A stretch of 64,000 nucleotides of DNA. Source: Rhodoferax sp. TS-BS-61-7. GTDB taxonomy: Bacteria; Pseudomonadota; Gammaproteobacteria; Burkholderiales; Burkholderiaceae_C. Position 1 is the first letter of the stretch; each line of letters starts with the position of its first letter. Positions 17,712-27,902 of the stretch are shown piece by piece. The stretch spans positions 682,001 through 746,000 of the forward strand of contig NZ_PTQY01000001.1 of the NCBI RefSeq assembly GCF_002943465.1, given 5' to 3'. A program made the position numbers and the translations under genes. The notes below the pieces were generated by a model. The model searched no databases and had not been told where the DNA came from. It saw only the letters and a list, made by a program, of their open reading frames with translations.

Positions 17712-19022
17712 ATGAAACTAGCTGACAACAAAGCCACCCTGTCGTTCAGTAACGGCAGCCCCAGCGTCGATTTGCCGGTGTACCAGGGCAATGTCGGTCC
17801 CGATGTTGTGGACATCCGCAAGCTGTACGCCCAGACCGGCATGTTCACCTACGATCCGGGCTTTTTGTCGACAGCTTCCTGCCAGTCGGCCATCACCTAC
17901 ATCGATGGCGACAAGGGTGAGTTGTTGTACCGCGGCTACCCCATCGAACAGCTGGCCACCAACTGCGACTTCCTGGAAACCTGCCACCTGTTGCTGTACG
18001 GCAACCTGCCCGATGCTGCTGGCAAGGCCGACTTCACCAAGCGCGTGACCAACCACACCATGGTCAACGAGCAGATGCAGTTCTTCCTGCGTGGCTTCCG
18101 CCGCGATGCGCACCCTATGGCCATCATGACCGGCCTGGTGGGCGCCATGTCGGCCTTCTACCATGACAGCACCGACATCAACAATCCGGAGCACCGCGAA
18201 ATCTCCGCGATCCGCCTGATTGCCAAGATGCCCACGCTGGTGGCCATGGCCTACAAGTACAGCGCTGGCCAGCCTTTCATGTACCCCAAGAACGACCTGA
18301 GCTACGCTGGCAACTTCTTGCACATGATGTTTGCCACACCCTGCGAAGAGTACAAGGTCAACCCCGTGATCGAACGCGCGCTGGACCGCATCTTCATCCT
18401 GCACGCCGACCACGAACAAAACGCCTCCACCTCCACCGTGCGCCTGTGCGGTTCGTCCGGCACCAACCCGTTTGCAGCCATTGCCGCCGGTGTGGCGTGC
18501 CTGTGGGGCCCATCGCACGGCGGCGCCAACGAAGCCTGCCTGAACATGCTGGAAGACATCCAGAAGATGGGTGGCATCAGCAAGGTCGGCGAGTTCATGA
18601 ACCAGGTCAAGGACAAGAGCTCCGGCGTCAAGCTGATGGGCTTTGGCCACCGCGTGTACAAGAACTACGACCCCCGCGCCAAACTCATGCAAGAGACTTG
18701 CAAGGAAGTGCTGACCGCCCTGGGCCTGGAAAACGACCCGCTGTTCAAGCTGGCCATGGCACTGGAAAAGATTGCCCTGGAAGACGACTACTTTGTCCAG
18801 CGCAAGCTCTACCCCAACGTGGACTTCTACTCCGGCATCGTGCAACGTGCCATCGGCATCCCCGTGAGCCTGTTCACCGCCATCTTCGCGCTGGCCCGCA
18901 CCGTGGGCTGGATTGCCCAGCTGAACGAAATGATTGGTGACCCCGAGTACAAAATCGGCCGTCCCCGCCAGTTGTTCACTGGCTCGGTCAAACGTGACGT
19001 GACGCCTATCAGCCAACGCTGA
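17712..19022 (+). CDS. gltA: Citrate synthase
   Basis: A 436-residue type II citrate synthase. The catalytic histidines appear in [16 protein letters not shown] and [10 protein letters not shown], and the oxaloacetate-binding block is [17 protein letters not shown]. Its length and the N-terminal beta-domain match the NADH-sensitive hexameric enzymes of Gram-negative bacteria. It ends the sdh operon; a terminator follows 33 nt later. Confidence 0.97.
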   Translation: MKLADNKATLSFSNGSPSVDLPVYQGNVGPDVVDIRKLYAQTGMFTYDPGFLSTASCQSAITYIDGDKGELLYRGYPIEQLATNCDFLETCHLLLYGNLPDAAGKADFTKRVTNHTMVNEQMQFFLRGFRRDAHPMAIMTGLVGAMSAFYHDSTDINNPEHREISAIRLIAKMPTLVAMAYKYSAGQPFMYPKNDLSYAGNFLHMMFATPCEEYKVNPVIERALDRIFILHADHEQNASTSTVRLCGSSGTNPFAAIAAGVACLWGPSHGGANEACLNMLEDIQKMGGISKVGEFMNQVKDKSSGVKLMGFGHRVYKNYDPRAKLMQETCKEVLTALGLENDPLFKLAMALEKIALEDDYFVQRKLYPNVDFYSGIVQRAIGIPVSLFTAIFALARTVGWIAQLNEMIGDPEYKIGRPRQLFTGSVKRDVTPISQR

Positions 19023-19054
19023 TCGCCGGCAGCCCTGCTCGCTGCCAAAGACCC

Positions 19055-19092
19055 AAAGCCCCGCCGCCAGCAATGGCCGCGGGGCTTTTTTA
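19055..19092 (+). terminator. Intrinsic terminator of the sdh-gltA operon
   Basis: AAAGCCCCGC (19055-19064) pairs with GCGGGGCTTT (19079-19088), followed by a T-run, 33 nt after the gltA stop. Confidence 0.88.
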
Positions 19093-19096
19093 TATG

Positions 19097-19150
19097 AAAA
19101 AGACCTCTAGCCCCGGTGGAATATGCGCCAGCAGCTACTCTTTTCATAGC
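19097..19150 (-). repeat. Dispersed short repeat, copy 3
   Basis: On the minus strand: GCTATGAAAAGAGTAGCTGC, TGGCGCATATTCCACCGGGG, CTAGAGGTC. It matches the shared pattern end to end and lies between the gltA terminator and the LysR gene. Confidence 0.8.
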
Positions 19151-19262
19151 ACCTTGGGTCATAACCACTGCCGACACAAGACATCGCCAACCACGATGCC
19201 TAAACTGCGATTTAGGTAGGAAAATAGCGAAAGCAATCGCAAATGGCGATGGCATACCCCCC

Positions 19263-20195
19263 ATGAAATCCGCCCCGCCCAACCTCACCCGCCGCCTGGA
19301 CCTGGCCTCGCTTCAGCTCTTCGTGGCCGTCTGCGAGCTGGGCAGCATCGGCAAGGCGGCAGAGCGGGAGTTCATTGCACCATCCGCACTGAGCAAGCGC
19401 CTGAGCGATCTGGAAACGACATTGGGAACTGCACTACTACACCGCCATTCCCGCGGCGTGCACCTCACCCCCGCCGGGCAAAACCTGCTGCACCACGCGC
19501 GCAGCGTGTTGTTCAGCCTGGAGCGCATGCAGTCTGAACTCAGCGAATACGCCGACGGAGTGCGTGGCCAGGTGCGCATGCACGCCAGCATTTCGGCCAC
19601 CGTGCAGTTTCTGCCCGAGGACCTGGGCGCCTTCATCCGCGCGCACCAGGGCATCAAGATTGACCTGGAAGAACACCTGAGCAGCGAAGTGATCCGCGCG
19701 GTGCAGGAAGGCGCAGCCGACCTCGGCGTCTGCAACACGGCCGATGGTGTGGGCGAACTGCAAACCCGGCCCTACCGGCAAGACCAACTGGTACTCGTCG
19801 TGCCCGCAGGCCACGCACTAGCAGACCAGGGCGCGGTGGCCTTTGAAGAGACGCTGGCGTTTGACCATGTGGGCCTGCACTCCAACAGCTCCATCTATGT
19901 GGCCATGCGCCAGGCCGCCGCCGCGCTGGGGCAGAGCATCCGGCTGCGCATCCAGGTCACCGGGCTAGACGCCATGGGCCGCATGATCCACAACGGCCTG
20001 GGCATCGGCGTGATGCCACTGCGCGCCTTCACCCTGATGCACAGCTCGGGCGAGCTCAGTGCCGTCGCCCTGCGCGACCCCTGGGCCACCCGCCAGATCG
20101 AGCTGGTCGCCCGCGACTTCTCTACCCTGCCGCGCACCGCGCGGCTGCTGGTGGACCACCTCACCGCTATGGCCCCGCAGGGGACCAAGGCCTAA
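19263..20195 (+). CDS. LysR-family transcriptional regulator
   Basis: A 310-residue LysR-type regulator. The helix-turn-helix lies at about residues 13-60 ([20 protein letters not shown], then [13 protein letters not shown]), followed by a type 2 periplasmic-binding-like effector domain. The reading frame continues upstream to 19116, but the ATG at 19263 gives the standard LysR N-terminus. It ends 26 bp before leuC on the same strand, so it may be co-transcribed with or read into the leu genes. Target and ligand unknown. Confidence 0.88.
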   Translation: MKSAPPNLTRRLDLASLQLFVAVCELGSIGKAAEREFIAPSALSKRLSDLETTLGTALLHRHSRGVHLTPAGQNLLHHARSVLFSLERMQSELSEYADGVRGQVRMHASISATVQFLPEDLGAFIRAHQGIKIDLEEHLSSEVIRAVQEGAADLGVCNTADGVGELQTRPYRQDQLVLVVPAGHALADQGAVAFEETLAFDHVGLHSNSSIYVAMRQAAAALGQSIRLRIQVTGLDAMGRMIHNGLGIGVMPLRAFTLMHSSGELSAVALRDPWATRQIELVARDFSTLPRTARLLVDHLTAMAPQGTKA

Positions 20196-20221
20196 AATTG
20201 AATTTCAAAAGGAAGACATCC

Positions 20222-21670
20222 ATGGCACGCACGCTTTACGACAAACTCTGGGACGACCACGTCGTCCACACCGAGGAGGACGGCACGTCCATCCTCTACA
20301 TTGACCGCCACCTGGTCCACGAAGTGACCAGCCCCCAGGCCTTTGAAGGCCTGCGCGTCGCAGGCCGCAAGGTCTGGCGGGTCAGCTCCATTGTGGCCAC
20401 CGCGGACCACAACACGCCCACCACGGGCTGGGAGCTTGGCTACGACGGCATCACCGACCCCACCAGCAAAGAACAGGTCACCACACTGGACGCCAACATC
20501 AAGGAATTCGGCTCCGCGGCCTTCTTCCCCTTCCTGTCCAAACGCCAGGGTATCGTGCACGTCATCGGGCCTGAAAACGGCGCCACCCTGCCCGGCATGA
20601 CGGTGGTCTGCGGGGACTCGCATACCTCCACCCACGGCGCGTTTGGCGCACTGGCCCACGGCATTGGCACCAGCGAGGTGGAGCACGTGATGGCCACGCA
20701 AACGCTGCTGGCCAAGAAGGCCAAGAACATGCTGGTGAGGGTGGACGGTGCAGTTGCCCAAGGTATTACCGCCAAGGACATCGTGCTGGCCATCATCGGC
20801 AAGATCGGCACGGCCGGCGGCACGGGGTACACCATTGAATTTGGTGGCGCAGCCATCCGTGCCCTGAGCATGGAAGGCCGCATGACGGTCTGCAACATGG
20901 CCATCGAAGCCGGTGCCCGTGCTGGCCTGGTGGCCGTGGACGAGAAGACGATTGACTACGTCAAGGGCCGCCCCCTGGCCCCTGGCGCCAACGCCGCCAG
21001 CCCTGAAGCTGCAGCCGTGGAATGGGACCAGGCTGTGGCGTTCTGGAAAACACTGCACTCCGATGCAGGCGCACATTTCGACACCGTGGTGGAACTGGAC
21101 GCCAGCCAGATCGTGCCGCAAGTGACCTGGGGCACCTCGCCCGAGATGGTGTTGGGCATTGATGCCCGCGTGCCTGACCCTGACAAGGAAAAAGACGCCA
21201 ACAAACGCGGCGCCATTGAGCGCGCACTCACCTACATGGGCCTGGAGCCCGGCAAGGCGCTGGACGACTTGTTTGTCGACAAAGTGTTTATCGGCTCCTG
21301 TACCAACAGCCGCATCGAGGACATGCGCGAAGCGGCCACCGTGGTGAAGAAGCTGGGCCAAAAAGTGGCCAAGAACATCAAGCTGGCCATGGTCGTGCCC
21401 GGCTCCGGTCTGGTGAAAGAGCAAGCCGAGCGTGAAGGCCTGCACGAGATTTTCAAGGCCGCGGGTTTTGAGTGGCGTGAACCTGGCTGTTCCATGTGCT
21501 TGGCCATGAATGCGGACCGGCTGGAGCCTGGCGAACGTTGCGCCTCCACCAGCAACCGCAACTTCGAAGGCCGGCAAGGCGCCGGGGGCCGTACCCATCT
21601 GGTAAGCCCCGCCATGGCCGCCGCTGCGGCCATCCATGGCCATTTTGTTGATATCCGCAAATTCTCCTGA
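20222..21670 (+). CDS. leuC: 3-isopropylmalate dehydratase large subunit
   Basis: LeuC with LeuD isomerises 2- and 3-isopropylmalate in leucine synthesis. The 482-residue protein has the [4Fe-4S] cysteines in [17 protein letters not shown] and [10 protein letters not shown], and the substrate-contact blocks [20 protein letters not shown] and [16 protein letters not shown] 20222 gives the normal [15 protein letters not shown] start. The next gene is a small lipoprotein, not leuD directly. Confidence 0.97.
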   Translation: MARTLYDKLWDDHVVHTEEDGTSILYIDRHLVHEVTSPQAFEGLRVAGRKVWRVSSIVATADHNTPTTGWELGYDGITDPTSKEQVTTLDANIKEFGSAAFFPFLSKRQGIVHVIGPENGATLPGMTVVCGDSHTSTHGAFGALAHGIGTSEVEHVMATQTLLAKKAKNMLVRVDGAVAQGITAKDIVLAIIGKIGTAGGTGYTIEFGGAAIRALSMEGRMTVCNMAIEAGARAGLVAVDEKTIDYVKGRPLAPGANAASPEAAAVEWDQAVAFWKTLHSDAGAHFDTVVELDASQIVPQVTWGTSPEMVLGIDARVPDPDKEKDANKRGAIERALTYMGLEPGKALDDLFVDKVFIGSCTNSRIEDMREAATVVKKLGQKVAKNIKLAMVVPGSGLVKEQAEREGLHEIFKAAGFEWREPGCSMCLAMNADRLEPGERCASTSNRNFEGRQGAGGRTHLVSPAMAAAAAIHGHFVDIRKFS

Positions 21671-21695
21671 CCTAACCCACCAAGGACACATCACC

Positions 21696-21824
21696 ATGAA
21701 AACCATTGTTTACGCTGTGTGCGCATCTGCCCTGTTGTTGCTAACCGCCTGCAACACCGTCAAAGGCGTGGGCCAGGACATCCAGAAGGCCGGCGAAAAA
21801 ATCGAAGGCGCTGCCAAAAAATGA
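21696..21824 (+). CDS. Entericidin A/B-like small lipoprotein
   Basis: A 42-residue protein of the entericidin family: [20 protein letters not shown] followed by a short charged tail [20 protein letters not shown]. The lipobox is LTAC, with the acylated cysteine at residue 19. Entericidins are small membrane lipoproteins linked to stationary-phase lysis or envelope stress. It is wedged between leuC (25 bp gap) and leuD, whose ATG overlaps its stop (ATGA), so leuD translation is probably coupled to it. Confidence 0.88.
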   Translation: MKTIVYAVCASALLLLTACNTVKGVGQDIQKAGEKIEGAAKK

Positions 21825-22471
21825 ACAAATTCACCCTCCACAAGGGACTGGTCGCCCCCATGGACCGCGAGAACGTGGACACGGACGCCATCATCCCCAA
21901 GCAATTTCTCAAGTCAATCCGCAAAACCGGCTTTGGCCAGAACTTGTTTGACGAGTGGCGCTACCTGGATGCGGGCTTTCCCGGCCAGGATCCCGCCAGC
22001 CGCAAACCCAACCCGGACTTTGTGCTGAACCAGCCGCGTTATGCGGGCGCAAGCATCCTGCTGGCGCGCAAGAACTTCGGCTGTGGCTCCTCGCGCGAAC
22101 ATGCGCCCTGGGCGCTGGACCAGTATGGCTTTCGCGCCATCATTGCGCCCAGCTACGCCGACATCTTCTTCAACAACAGCTTCAAAAACGGCATGTTGCC
22201 TATCGTGCTGACAGAAGCCCAGGTGGAACAGCTGTTCAACGAGGCGCTCGCGTTCCCTGGTTACCAGCTCACCATCGATCTGGAGCGTCAGGTCATCGTG
22301 AAACCCCAGGGCGAAGAGATTCCTTTCGACGTGCAAGCCTTCCGCAAGTACTGCCTGCTCAACGGTTTTGACGACATTGGCCTGACCCTGCGCCACGCCG
22401 ACAAGATCAAGGCCTTTGAGGCCCAGCGTTTAGCACAAAAACCATGGCTAGCCCGCACGATGACTGCGTAA
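21821..22471 (+). CDS. leuD: 3-isopropylmalate dehydratase small subunit
   Basis: A 216-residue LeuD beginning [20 protein letters not shown]. The swivel-domain signature [15 protein letters not shown] is in the middle, and it ends in the helical segment [15 protein letters not shown]. It pairs with LeuC. Its ATG overlaps the stop codon of the entericidin-like gene. Confidence 0.97.
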   Translation: MNKFTLHKGLVAPMDRENVDTDAIIPKQFLKSIRKTGFGQNLFDEWRYLDAGFPGQDPASRKPNPDFVLNQPRYAGASILLARKNFGCGSSREHAPWALDQYGFRAIIAPSYADIFFNNSFKNGMLPIVLTEAQVEQLFNEALAFPGYQLTIDLERQVIVKPQGEEIPFDVQAFRKYCLLNGFDDIGLTLRHADKIKAFEAQRLAQKPWLARTMTA

Positions 22472-22495
22472 ACAGCTACCAAAACAATAGCAACT
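22472..22495. repeat. Possible fragment of the dispersed repeat
   Basis: CAGCTACCAAAACAATAGCA resembles one half (AGCTATCAAAAxAGTAGC form) of the dispersed repeat, directly after the leuD stop. The other half is not recognisable, so this is only a possible remnant. Confidence 0.3.
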
Positions 22496-22551
22496 CAGGT
22501 AGGGTATGGCGCATGGCGCCAACCTGCCCCCACCAAATTTAAAGTCTGAAT

Positions 22552-23622
22552 ATGAAAATCGCAGTATTGCCGGGTGACGGCATTGGTACCGAAATCGTCG
22601 CGGAAGCCGTCAAGGTTCTGAACGCGCTGGCCCTCCCCCTGGAAATGGAAACCGCCCTGGTCGGCGGCGTGGCCTATGACGCGCATGGCCACCCCTTGCC
22701 TGAAGCCACGCTGAAGCTCGCCAAGGAAGCCGACGCCGTGTTGTTCGGCGCCGTGGGCGACTGGAAATACGACAAGCTGGAACGCCAGTTCCGCCCCGAG
22801 CAGGCCATCCTGGGCCTGCGCAAGAACCTGGGCCTGTTCGCCAACTTCCGCCCCGCCATTTGTTACGAGCAACTGGTGGACGCATCCAGCCTCAAGCCCG
22901 AGCTGATTGCGGGCCTGGACATCCTCATCATCCGCGAGCTGACCGGCGACATTTACTTCGGCCAGCCGCGCGGCCGCCGCATTGCCACCGATGGCCACTT
23001 CCCCGGCGCCGAAGAAGCGTTTGACACCATGCGTTACAGCCGCCCCGAGATCGAACGCATCGCCCACGTGGCCTTCCAGGCCGCGCGCAAGCGCAGCAAG
23101 CGCGTGACCAGCGTGGACAAGAACAACGTGCTGGAAACCTCGCAGCTGTGGAAAGACGTGATGGTCGAAGTCGGCCAGCAGTACCCCGACGTGGAGCTGG
23201 ACCACATGCTGGTGGACAACGCGGCCATGCAACTGGTCAAGGCGCCCAAGAAGTTTGACGTGCTGGTCACCGGCAATATGTTTGGCGACATTCTCTCGGA
23301 CGAAGCCTCCATGCTGACCGGCTCCATCGGCATGCTGCCATCGGCCAGCCTGAACAGCAGCAACCAGGGACTGTACGAGCCCAGTCACGGCAGTGCGCCT
23401 GACATTGCGGGCAAAGGCATTGCCAACCCGCTGGCCACCATCCTGAGTGCGGCCATGATGCTGCGCTTCAGCCTGAACCAGGAAGCCGCTGCGTTGCGTA
23501 TCGAAGCCGCAGTAAAGAAGGTGCTGGAGCAAGGTTTCCGCACCGCCGACATCTACAGCGAAGGCACCATCCGCGCGAGCACCAAGGAGATGGGCGACGC
23601 CGTGGTGAAAGCATTGGCGTAA
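22552..23622 (+). CDS. leuB: 3-isopropylmalate dehydrogenase
   Basis: A 356-residue NAD-dependent beta-decarboxylating dehydrogenase for the third step of leucine synthesis. The start [16 protein letters not shown], the substrate arginines in [13 protein letters not shown], the metal aspartates in [11 protein letters not shown], and the NAD site [16 protein letters not shown] are all present. It follows leuD by 80 bp. Confidence 0.98.
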   Translation: MKIAVLPGDGIGTEIVAEAVKVLNALALPLEMETALVGGVAYDAHGHPLPEATLKLAKEADAVLFGAVGDWKYDKLERQFRPEQAILGLRKNLGLFANFRPAICYEQLVDASSLKPELIAGLDILIIRELTGDIYFGQPRGRRIATDGHFPGAEEAFDTMRYSRPEIERIAHVAFQAARKRSKRVTSVDKNNVLETSQLWKDVMVEVGQQYPDVELDHMLVDNAAMQLVKAPKKFDVLVTGNMFGDILSDEASMLTGSIGMLPSASLNSSNQGLYEPSHGSAPDIAGKGIANPLATILSAAMMLRFSLNQEAAALRIEAAVKKVLEQGFRTADIYSEGTIRASTKEMGDAVVKALA

Positions 23623-23712
23623 CGACCCTCCGCAGGGCGACACACGGCGTTGTTGCCCTGCCACGTCAAAACCAATTCAGTCCGCGCGGGGCAAAAAATT
23701 CCTGTTTTGGGC

Positions 23713-23718
23713 TACAAT
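23713..23718 (+). promoter_or_regulatory. Possible -10 element before the asd leader
   Basis: TACAAT lies 6 nt before the ATG of the small leader reading frame; no convincing -35 was found. If used, transcription would start at about the ATG itself, giving a leaderless or near-leaderless message. Confidence 0.3.
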
Positions 23719-23724
23719 AAAGCC

Positions 23725-23826
23725 ATGTTTGCCGCCCGCCCCCTCTCCCTGAGCATTGCTTCTGCCCCCTTGGCAAGCAAGGCCGCGCGCGCAACCATCA
23801 CCAAAACCACGACCATTAAGGGCTGA
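23725..23826 (+). CDS. Candidate leader peptide upstream of asd
   Basis: A 33-residue reading frame in the 311-bp gap between leuB and asd. Nine consecutive codons (23794-23820) read T-I-T-K-T-T-T-I-K: five Thr, two Ile and two Lys, all end-products of the aspartate pathway that asd feeds. The peptide then ends -G-stop. Immediately downstream are mutually exclusive hairpins (23821-23871). This is the layout of a ribosome-mediated attenuator such as thrL. No Shine-Dalgarno is obvious. The rest of the gap, up to the asd ribosome-binding site, shows nothing else. Function inferred from composition and position only. Confidence 0.5.
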   Translation: MFAARPLSLSIASAPLASKAARATITKTTTIKG

Positions 23827-23871
23827 CCCAGCCTGGTTCGTCGTGCGCCCACCCGGCCAGACGAGCCGGGC
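23821..23871 (+). promoter_or_regulatory. Alternative hairpins downstream of the asd leader peptide
   Basis: Three competing pairings are possible: GGCTG (23821-23825) with CAGCC (23829-23833); a 12-bp stem GCCTGGTTCGTC (23831-23842) with GACGAGCCGGGC (23860-23871) that includes two G-U pairs; and CCCGGC (23852-23857) with GCCGGG (23865-23870). They cannot all form together. There is no U-run after the last stem, so a Rho-dependent or translational mechanism would be needed. Confidence 0.4.
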
Positions 23872-23933
23872 AAACAGTCCATAAACAGCCGTGTAAGAGC
23901 ATCGTTTGTTTAACTATTTGAAAAGGCGTTGAT

Positions 23934-25064
23934 ATGAGCAAGTTGGTAGGTTTGGTTGGCTGGCGCGGCATGGTCGGCTCGGTGTTGATGGACCGCATGG
24001 CGCAGGAAAAGGATTTCGAGCTGATCGAACCCCTATTTTTCTCCACCAGCAATTCCGGCGGTAAAGCTCCGGCCTGGGCCAAGAACGAAACCACGCTGCA
24101 AGACGCCTTCAACATTGACGCGCTCAAGCGCTGCGACATCATCATCACCGCCCAAGGTGGCGACTACACCACCGAAGTGTTCCCCAAGCTGCGCGCAGCA
24201 GGCTGGAACGGCCACTGGATCGACGCCGCCTCCACGCTGCGCATGGACAAAGACGCCGTCATCGTCCTGGATCCGGTCAACCTCCCCGTCATACAGGACG
24301 CGCTCGCCAAGGGTGGCAAAAACTGGGTGGGCGGCAACTGCACCGTCAGTTGCATGCTGATGGGTGTGGGCGCACTCTACAAGGCCGGTTTGGTCGAGTG
24401 GATGAGCACCCAGACCTACCAAGCAGCCTCGGGCGGCGGCGCCCAACATATGCGCGAACTGCTGACCCAGTACGGCACCCTGAACGCTGAAGTGAAGGCC
24501 CTGCTGGACGACCCCAAGAGCGCGATTCTGGAAATCGACCGCAAGGTGATCGCAAAGCAACGCGCCCTGACCGGCCCCGAGACCGCCAACTTTGGCGTCC
24601 CCCTGGGCGGCTCGCTGATCCCGTGGATCGACAAAGACCTGGGCAACGGCATGTCTAAGGAAGAGTGGAAAGGCATGGCCGAAACCAACAAGATTCTGGG
24701 CATGGGCGAAGGCTTTGGCTCTAGCGCCATCCCCGTGGACGGTTTCTGCGTACGCGTGGGCGCCATGCGTTGCCACAGCCAGGCGCTGACCTTCAAACTG
24801 AAGAAGGACGTGCCTGTGGCCGATCTGGAGGCCATGATCGCGGCCGACAACGAATGGGTCAAAGTGGTACCCAACACCCGCGAAGCCACCATCCAGGACC
24901 TGACGCCTGTGGCCGTGACCGGCACCATGACGATCCCCGTGGGCCGTATCCGCAAGCTGGCCATGGGGCCGGAATACGTGGGCGCATTCACCATTGGCGA
25001 CCAGCTTTTGTGGGGGGCTGCAGAGCCTTTGCGCCGCATGCTGCGCATTCTCTTGAGCGCGTAA
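23934..25064 (+). CDS. asd: Aspartate-semialdehyde dehydrogenase
   Basis: Asd reduces aspartyl phosphate to aspartate semialdehyde, the branch point to Lys, Met, Thr, Ile and diaminopimelate. The 376-residue protein starts [20 protein letters not shown] (Rossmann GxxGMVG). It has the catalytic cysteine in [11 protein letters not shown] and the substrate segment [12 protein letters not shown]. It is preceded by a Shine-Dalgarno-like AAAAGG and by the candidate leader peptide. Confidence 0.97.
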   Translation: MSKLVGLVGWRGMVGSVLMDRMAQEKDFELIEPLFFSTSNSGGKAPAWAKNETTLQDAFNIDALKRCDIIITAQGGDYTTEVFPKLRAAGWNGHWIDAASTLRMDKDAVIVLDPVNLPVIQDALAKGGKNWVGGNCTVSCMLMGVGALYKAGLVEWMSTQTYQAASGGGAQHMRELLTQYGTLNAEVKALLDDPKSAILEIDRKVIAKQRALTGPETANFGVPLGGSLIPWIDKDLGNGMSKEEWKGMAETNKILGMGEGFGSSAIPVDGFCVRVGAMRCHSQALTFKLKKDVPVADLEAMIAADNEWVKVVPNTREATIQDLTPVAVTGTMTIPVGRIRKLAMGPEYVGAFTIGDQLLWGAAEPLRRMLRILLSA

Positions 25065-25270
25065 CACGCCGTTACAGCTCGTTGTCGACAGGCAACACAA
25101 ACTTCAGCAGCGGATAGCGAAGGCACCCGGCTTTTAAAGTTAAAACGTTTCTTAGCTTGTCAGGCTAATACATTGATGCTATTGTACTTTTTACGTTTTG
25201 AGAGTCGGGCTTGTTCGCCTGAAAACTGATAAGTTAATTGCCGCTCGACCGAGCACCGGAGGCTAATAAA

Positions 25271-27862
25271 TTGATTGCTAAGTCACATCGTTGGCAGAAG
25301 ACCGCTCTGGCGGCTGCAGCCCTTGCGCTACTAGGCTTGTCGGGAACCGGGGCTTATGCGCTTTCGCTCGGTCGGCTCACGGTCCAGTCAGCGCTTGGCG
25401 AGCCTTTGCGTGCGGAAATCGACATCCCCGAAATCACCGCCGAAGAGGCTGCATCGCTCAAAGCGGGTGTGGCACTGCCAGACGCGTTTGTTGCAGCAGG
25501 ACTGGAATACAGCCCCGCCATGTCCAGCCTGCAGGCCACCTTGCAGCGCCGTGCGGATGGCCGTGCTTACCTGCGCTTGAGCAGCGATCGCACGATCAAT
25601 GACCCCTTTGTGGACTTGATTCTGGAGGCTACTTGGGCCCAAGGCCGCATCGTTCGCGACTACACCCTGCTGTTTGATCCCCCTGCGCTGCGCAAAACCC
25701 CAGCGGCGCCCACCCTAGCGCAGGTGCCGACGGCTCCCGTGGTCACTACATTGCCATCCCGCACCGCTGCGGCAACGCCGACGGCTTCAGCCACAGAACC
25801 CGCTGCCCGCACCACAAGTCCTGCAAAAACGGCAGCACCAAAGGCCACTGCGCCAGCCACGCGGCCTGCCACGGAGTCCAGTGGCCAGCAGTTGACTGTG
25901 AACAAAGGGGATACCGCCAGCAAGATTGCAAACAGCATCAAGCCTGCAGACGTCTCCCTGGACCAGATGTTGGTGGCCATGTTGCGCAGCAACCCCGATG
26001 CATTTGTCAATGACAACCTGAACCGCATTCGTGCCGGGGCCGTCCTCAACGTCCCCACCCCGGAACTGGCACAAAGCGTTTCACCCGCCGAAGCCTCAAA
26101 ACTGGTGGTAGCGCAGAGTAAAGACTTCAATGACTTCCGTCGCAATTTGGCAGCCAATGCACCTGTTGCAGCTGTAGCGGCAGCGGACCGCAAAGCCAGT
26201 GGCACGGTAGAAGCCAAGGTGGAAGACAAAAAACCCACCAGCCCCACCCCCGACAAGCTCACGCTGTCCAAAGGTTCTGTGCAGGGCAAGGCAGACGAGG
26301 CCAAGATTGCCAAAGAGCGTGAAGCCAAAGACGCGGCCGCTCGCGCGGCAGAAATTTCCAAAAACATCACTGAGCTGAGCAAAATTGGAACGGCAGCAGC
26401 CCCCGTGGCTGGCAGCTCGGCCCCAGCGGCAGCCGCACCAAGCACCCCGGCAGTGGCCGTAGCGGGACTTCCTGCCCCTGCAGCATCTGCACCCACACCC
26501 GTTGCGGCGGCGTCAGCACCGATTGAGGCTGTGGCCCCACTGGCTGCGGCATCAGAGCCACAGGTCGCAGCCTCTGCACCGGTCAAGCCCAAGGTCGCAG
26601 TACCGGTACCCGTGCCGGAAGAACCAGCCTTGCTCGACGAGCTGCTGGCAGACCCTCTGGTTCCCGCCGGTGCCGCTGGTTTGATTGCGCTGCTGGGCGG
26701 CTATGCGGTTTACCGTATTCGCCAACGCAAGAAAAACTCTGCACAGGTTGACAGCGCTTTCCTGGAAAGCCGTTTGCAGCCCGACTCCTTTTTTGGCGCC
26801 AGCGGCGGGCAGCGCGTAGACACCAACCAGAATGGTCCGTCCAGTGCGTCGTCCATGGTGTACTCCGCCAGCCAACTGGATGCCGCAGATGATGTGGATC
26901 CCGTGGCAGAGGCCGATGTCTACTTGGCCTATGGCCGCGACTTGCAGGCCGAAGAAATTCTCAAGGAAGCCGTTCGAACCAATCCGGGACGCCTGGCCAT
27001 CCACACCAAACTGCTGGAAATCTTCAGCAAACGCCGTGATACCCGCAGCTTTGAAAGCACAGCGGCACAGGCCTACAAATTAACCGGTGCGACCAGCCCA
27101 GACTGGACTCGCATTTGTGAAATGGGCTTGGCCATTGACCCAACCAATCCCCTGTACCAGCCCGGTGGGGCCCCTGCATCCGCAGGGGGTGCGCCAGCAC
27201 CTGCCAGCAATTCCAGCTTCGGCAATAACACGGTGCCCCAGTCGGCCCATGCAGAATTGGGCTCCGCTGGTGCAGCCGGCATGGACCTTGATTTGGACCT
27301 TGATTTTTCGCTGGACGACGAACCCGCGGCCAGTGCGATCAGCGATGTAACGGGTGGCACCATGGCCCCAGCTGCCGACCGGACTGTCAAGATGGCTGCA
27401 CAGCCACAAGACAACTCTTTGGACATGGACTTTGACCTGCCCGACGTGCAGCCCTTGGCAAAAACAGCACCCGAGCCAGTCGCATCCATGCCTGAGATTT
27501 CCTTGTCGATGGACGACCTGGAAACCCCCATGCAGGACGACGAGCCACAGGCCCTCAAGTTTGAAGCCACAGGCCCCTTGCCTGTCGCACCACAAGCAAT
27601 GCCGTCGCAAACCGCCGACACTGGTCTGATGGAGTTCGACTTGGGCTCTCTCTCACTGGACCTGGAATCTCCTGCCGAGGGCCCTACTCAGGCTCCCGAC
27701 AGCATGAACGAAGACCCCTTGGAAACCAAACTGGCCTTGGCCGAGGAATTCATCTCCATCGGTGACGAAGACGGTGCCCGTGCGCTGATCGAAGAAGTGG
27801 TGTCCGAGGCCAGTGGCGACATGCGCGCCAAAGCCCAACGCGCCCTGGCCAAACTGAGCTAA
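25271..27862 (+). CDS. fimV: FimV-like peptidoglycan-binding assembly protein
   Basis: An 863-residue inner-membrane protein of the FimV family, which in Pseudomonas helps assemble polar type IV pilus and secretion machinery. A signal sequence (KTALAAAALALLGLSGTGAY) leads into the FimV N-terminal domain, then a LysM domain at about 206-262, an Ala/Pro-rich linker, one transmembrane helix at about 464-482 (PLVPAGAAGLIALLGGYAVY), a TPR-like region, and the conserved C-terminal FimV domain (DPLETKLALAEEFISIGDED). The best start is a TTG at 25271 with GGAGG 8 nt upstream; no ATG is available nearby. Acidic Asp/Leu repeats precede the C-terminal domain. Confidence 0.9.
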   Translation: MIAKSHRWQKTALAAAALALLGLSGTGAYALSLGRLTVQSALGEPLRAEIDIPEITAEEAASLKAGVALPDAFVAAGLEYSPAMSSLQATLQRRADGRAYLRLSSDRTINDPFVDLILEATWAQGRIVRDYTLLFDPPALRKTPAAPTLAQVPTAPVVTTLPSRTAAATPTASATEPAARTTSPAKTAAPKATAPATRPATESSGQQLTVNKGDTASKIANSIKPADVSLDQMLVAMLRSNPDAFVNDNLNRIRAGAVLNVPTPELAQSVSPAEASKLVVAQSKDFNDFRRNLAANAPVAAVAAADRKASGTVEAKVEDKKPTSPTPDKLTLSKGSVQGKADEAKIAKEREAKDAAARAAEISKNITELSKIGTAAAPVAGSSAPAAAAPSTPAVAVAGLPAPAASAPTPVAAASAPIEAVAPLAAASEPQVAASAPVKPKVAVPVPVPEEPALLDELLADPLVPAGAAGLIALLGGYAVYRIRQRKKNSAQVDSAFLESRLQPDSFFGASGGQRVDTNQNGPSSASSMVYSASQLDAADDVDPVAEADVYLAYGRDLQAEEILKEAVRTNPGRLAIHTKLLEIFSKRRDTRSFESTAAQAYKLTGATSPDWTRICEMGLAIDPTNPLYQPGGAPASAGGAPAPASNSSFGNNTVPQSAHAELGSAGAAGMDLDLDLDFSLDDEPAASAISDVTGGTMAPAADRTVKMAAQPQDNSLDMDFDLPDVQPLAKTAPEPVASMPEISLSMDDLETPMQDDEPQALKFEATGPLPVAPQAMPSQTADTGLMEFDLGSLSLDLESPAEGPTQAPDSMNEDPLETKLALAEEFISIGDEDGARALIEEVVSEASGDMRAKAQRALAKLS

Positions 27863-27902
27863 GCCCCTCACGGGGCTTGGCACATCGCAGGATCCAGAGC
27901 TT

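Noticed and set aside
17718..19073. A 451-codon frame opposite gltA
   Set aside because: Antisense shadow of citrate synthase; no recognisable domain.
22472..22495. A full copy of the dispersed repeat after leuD
   Set aside because: Only one half is recognisable; it is recorded as a possible fragment and not counted as a clear copy.
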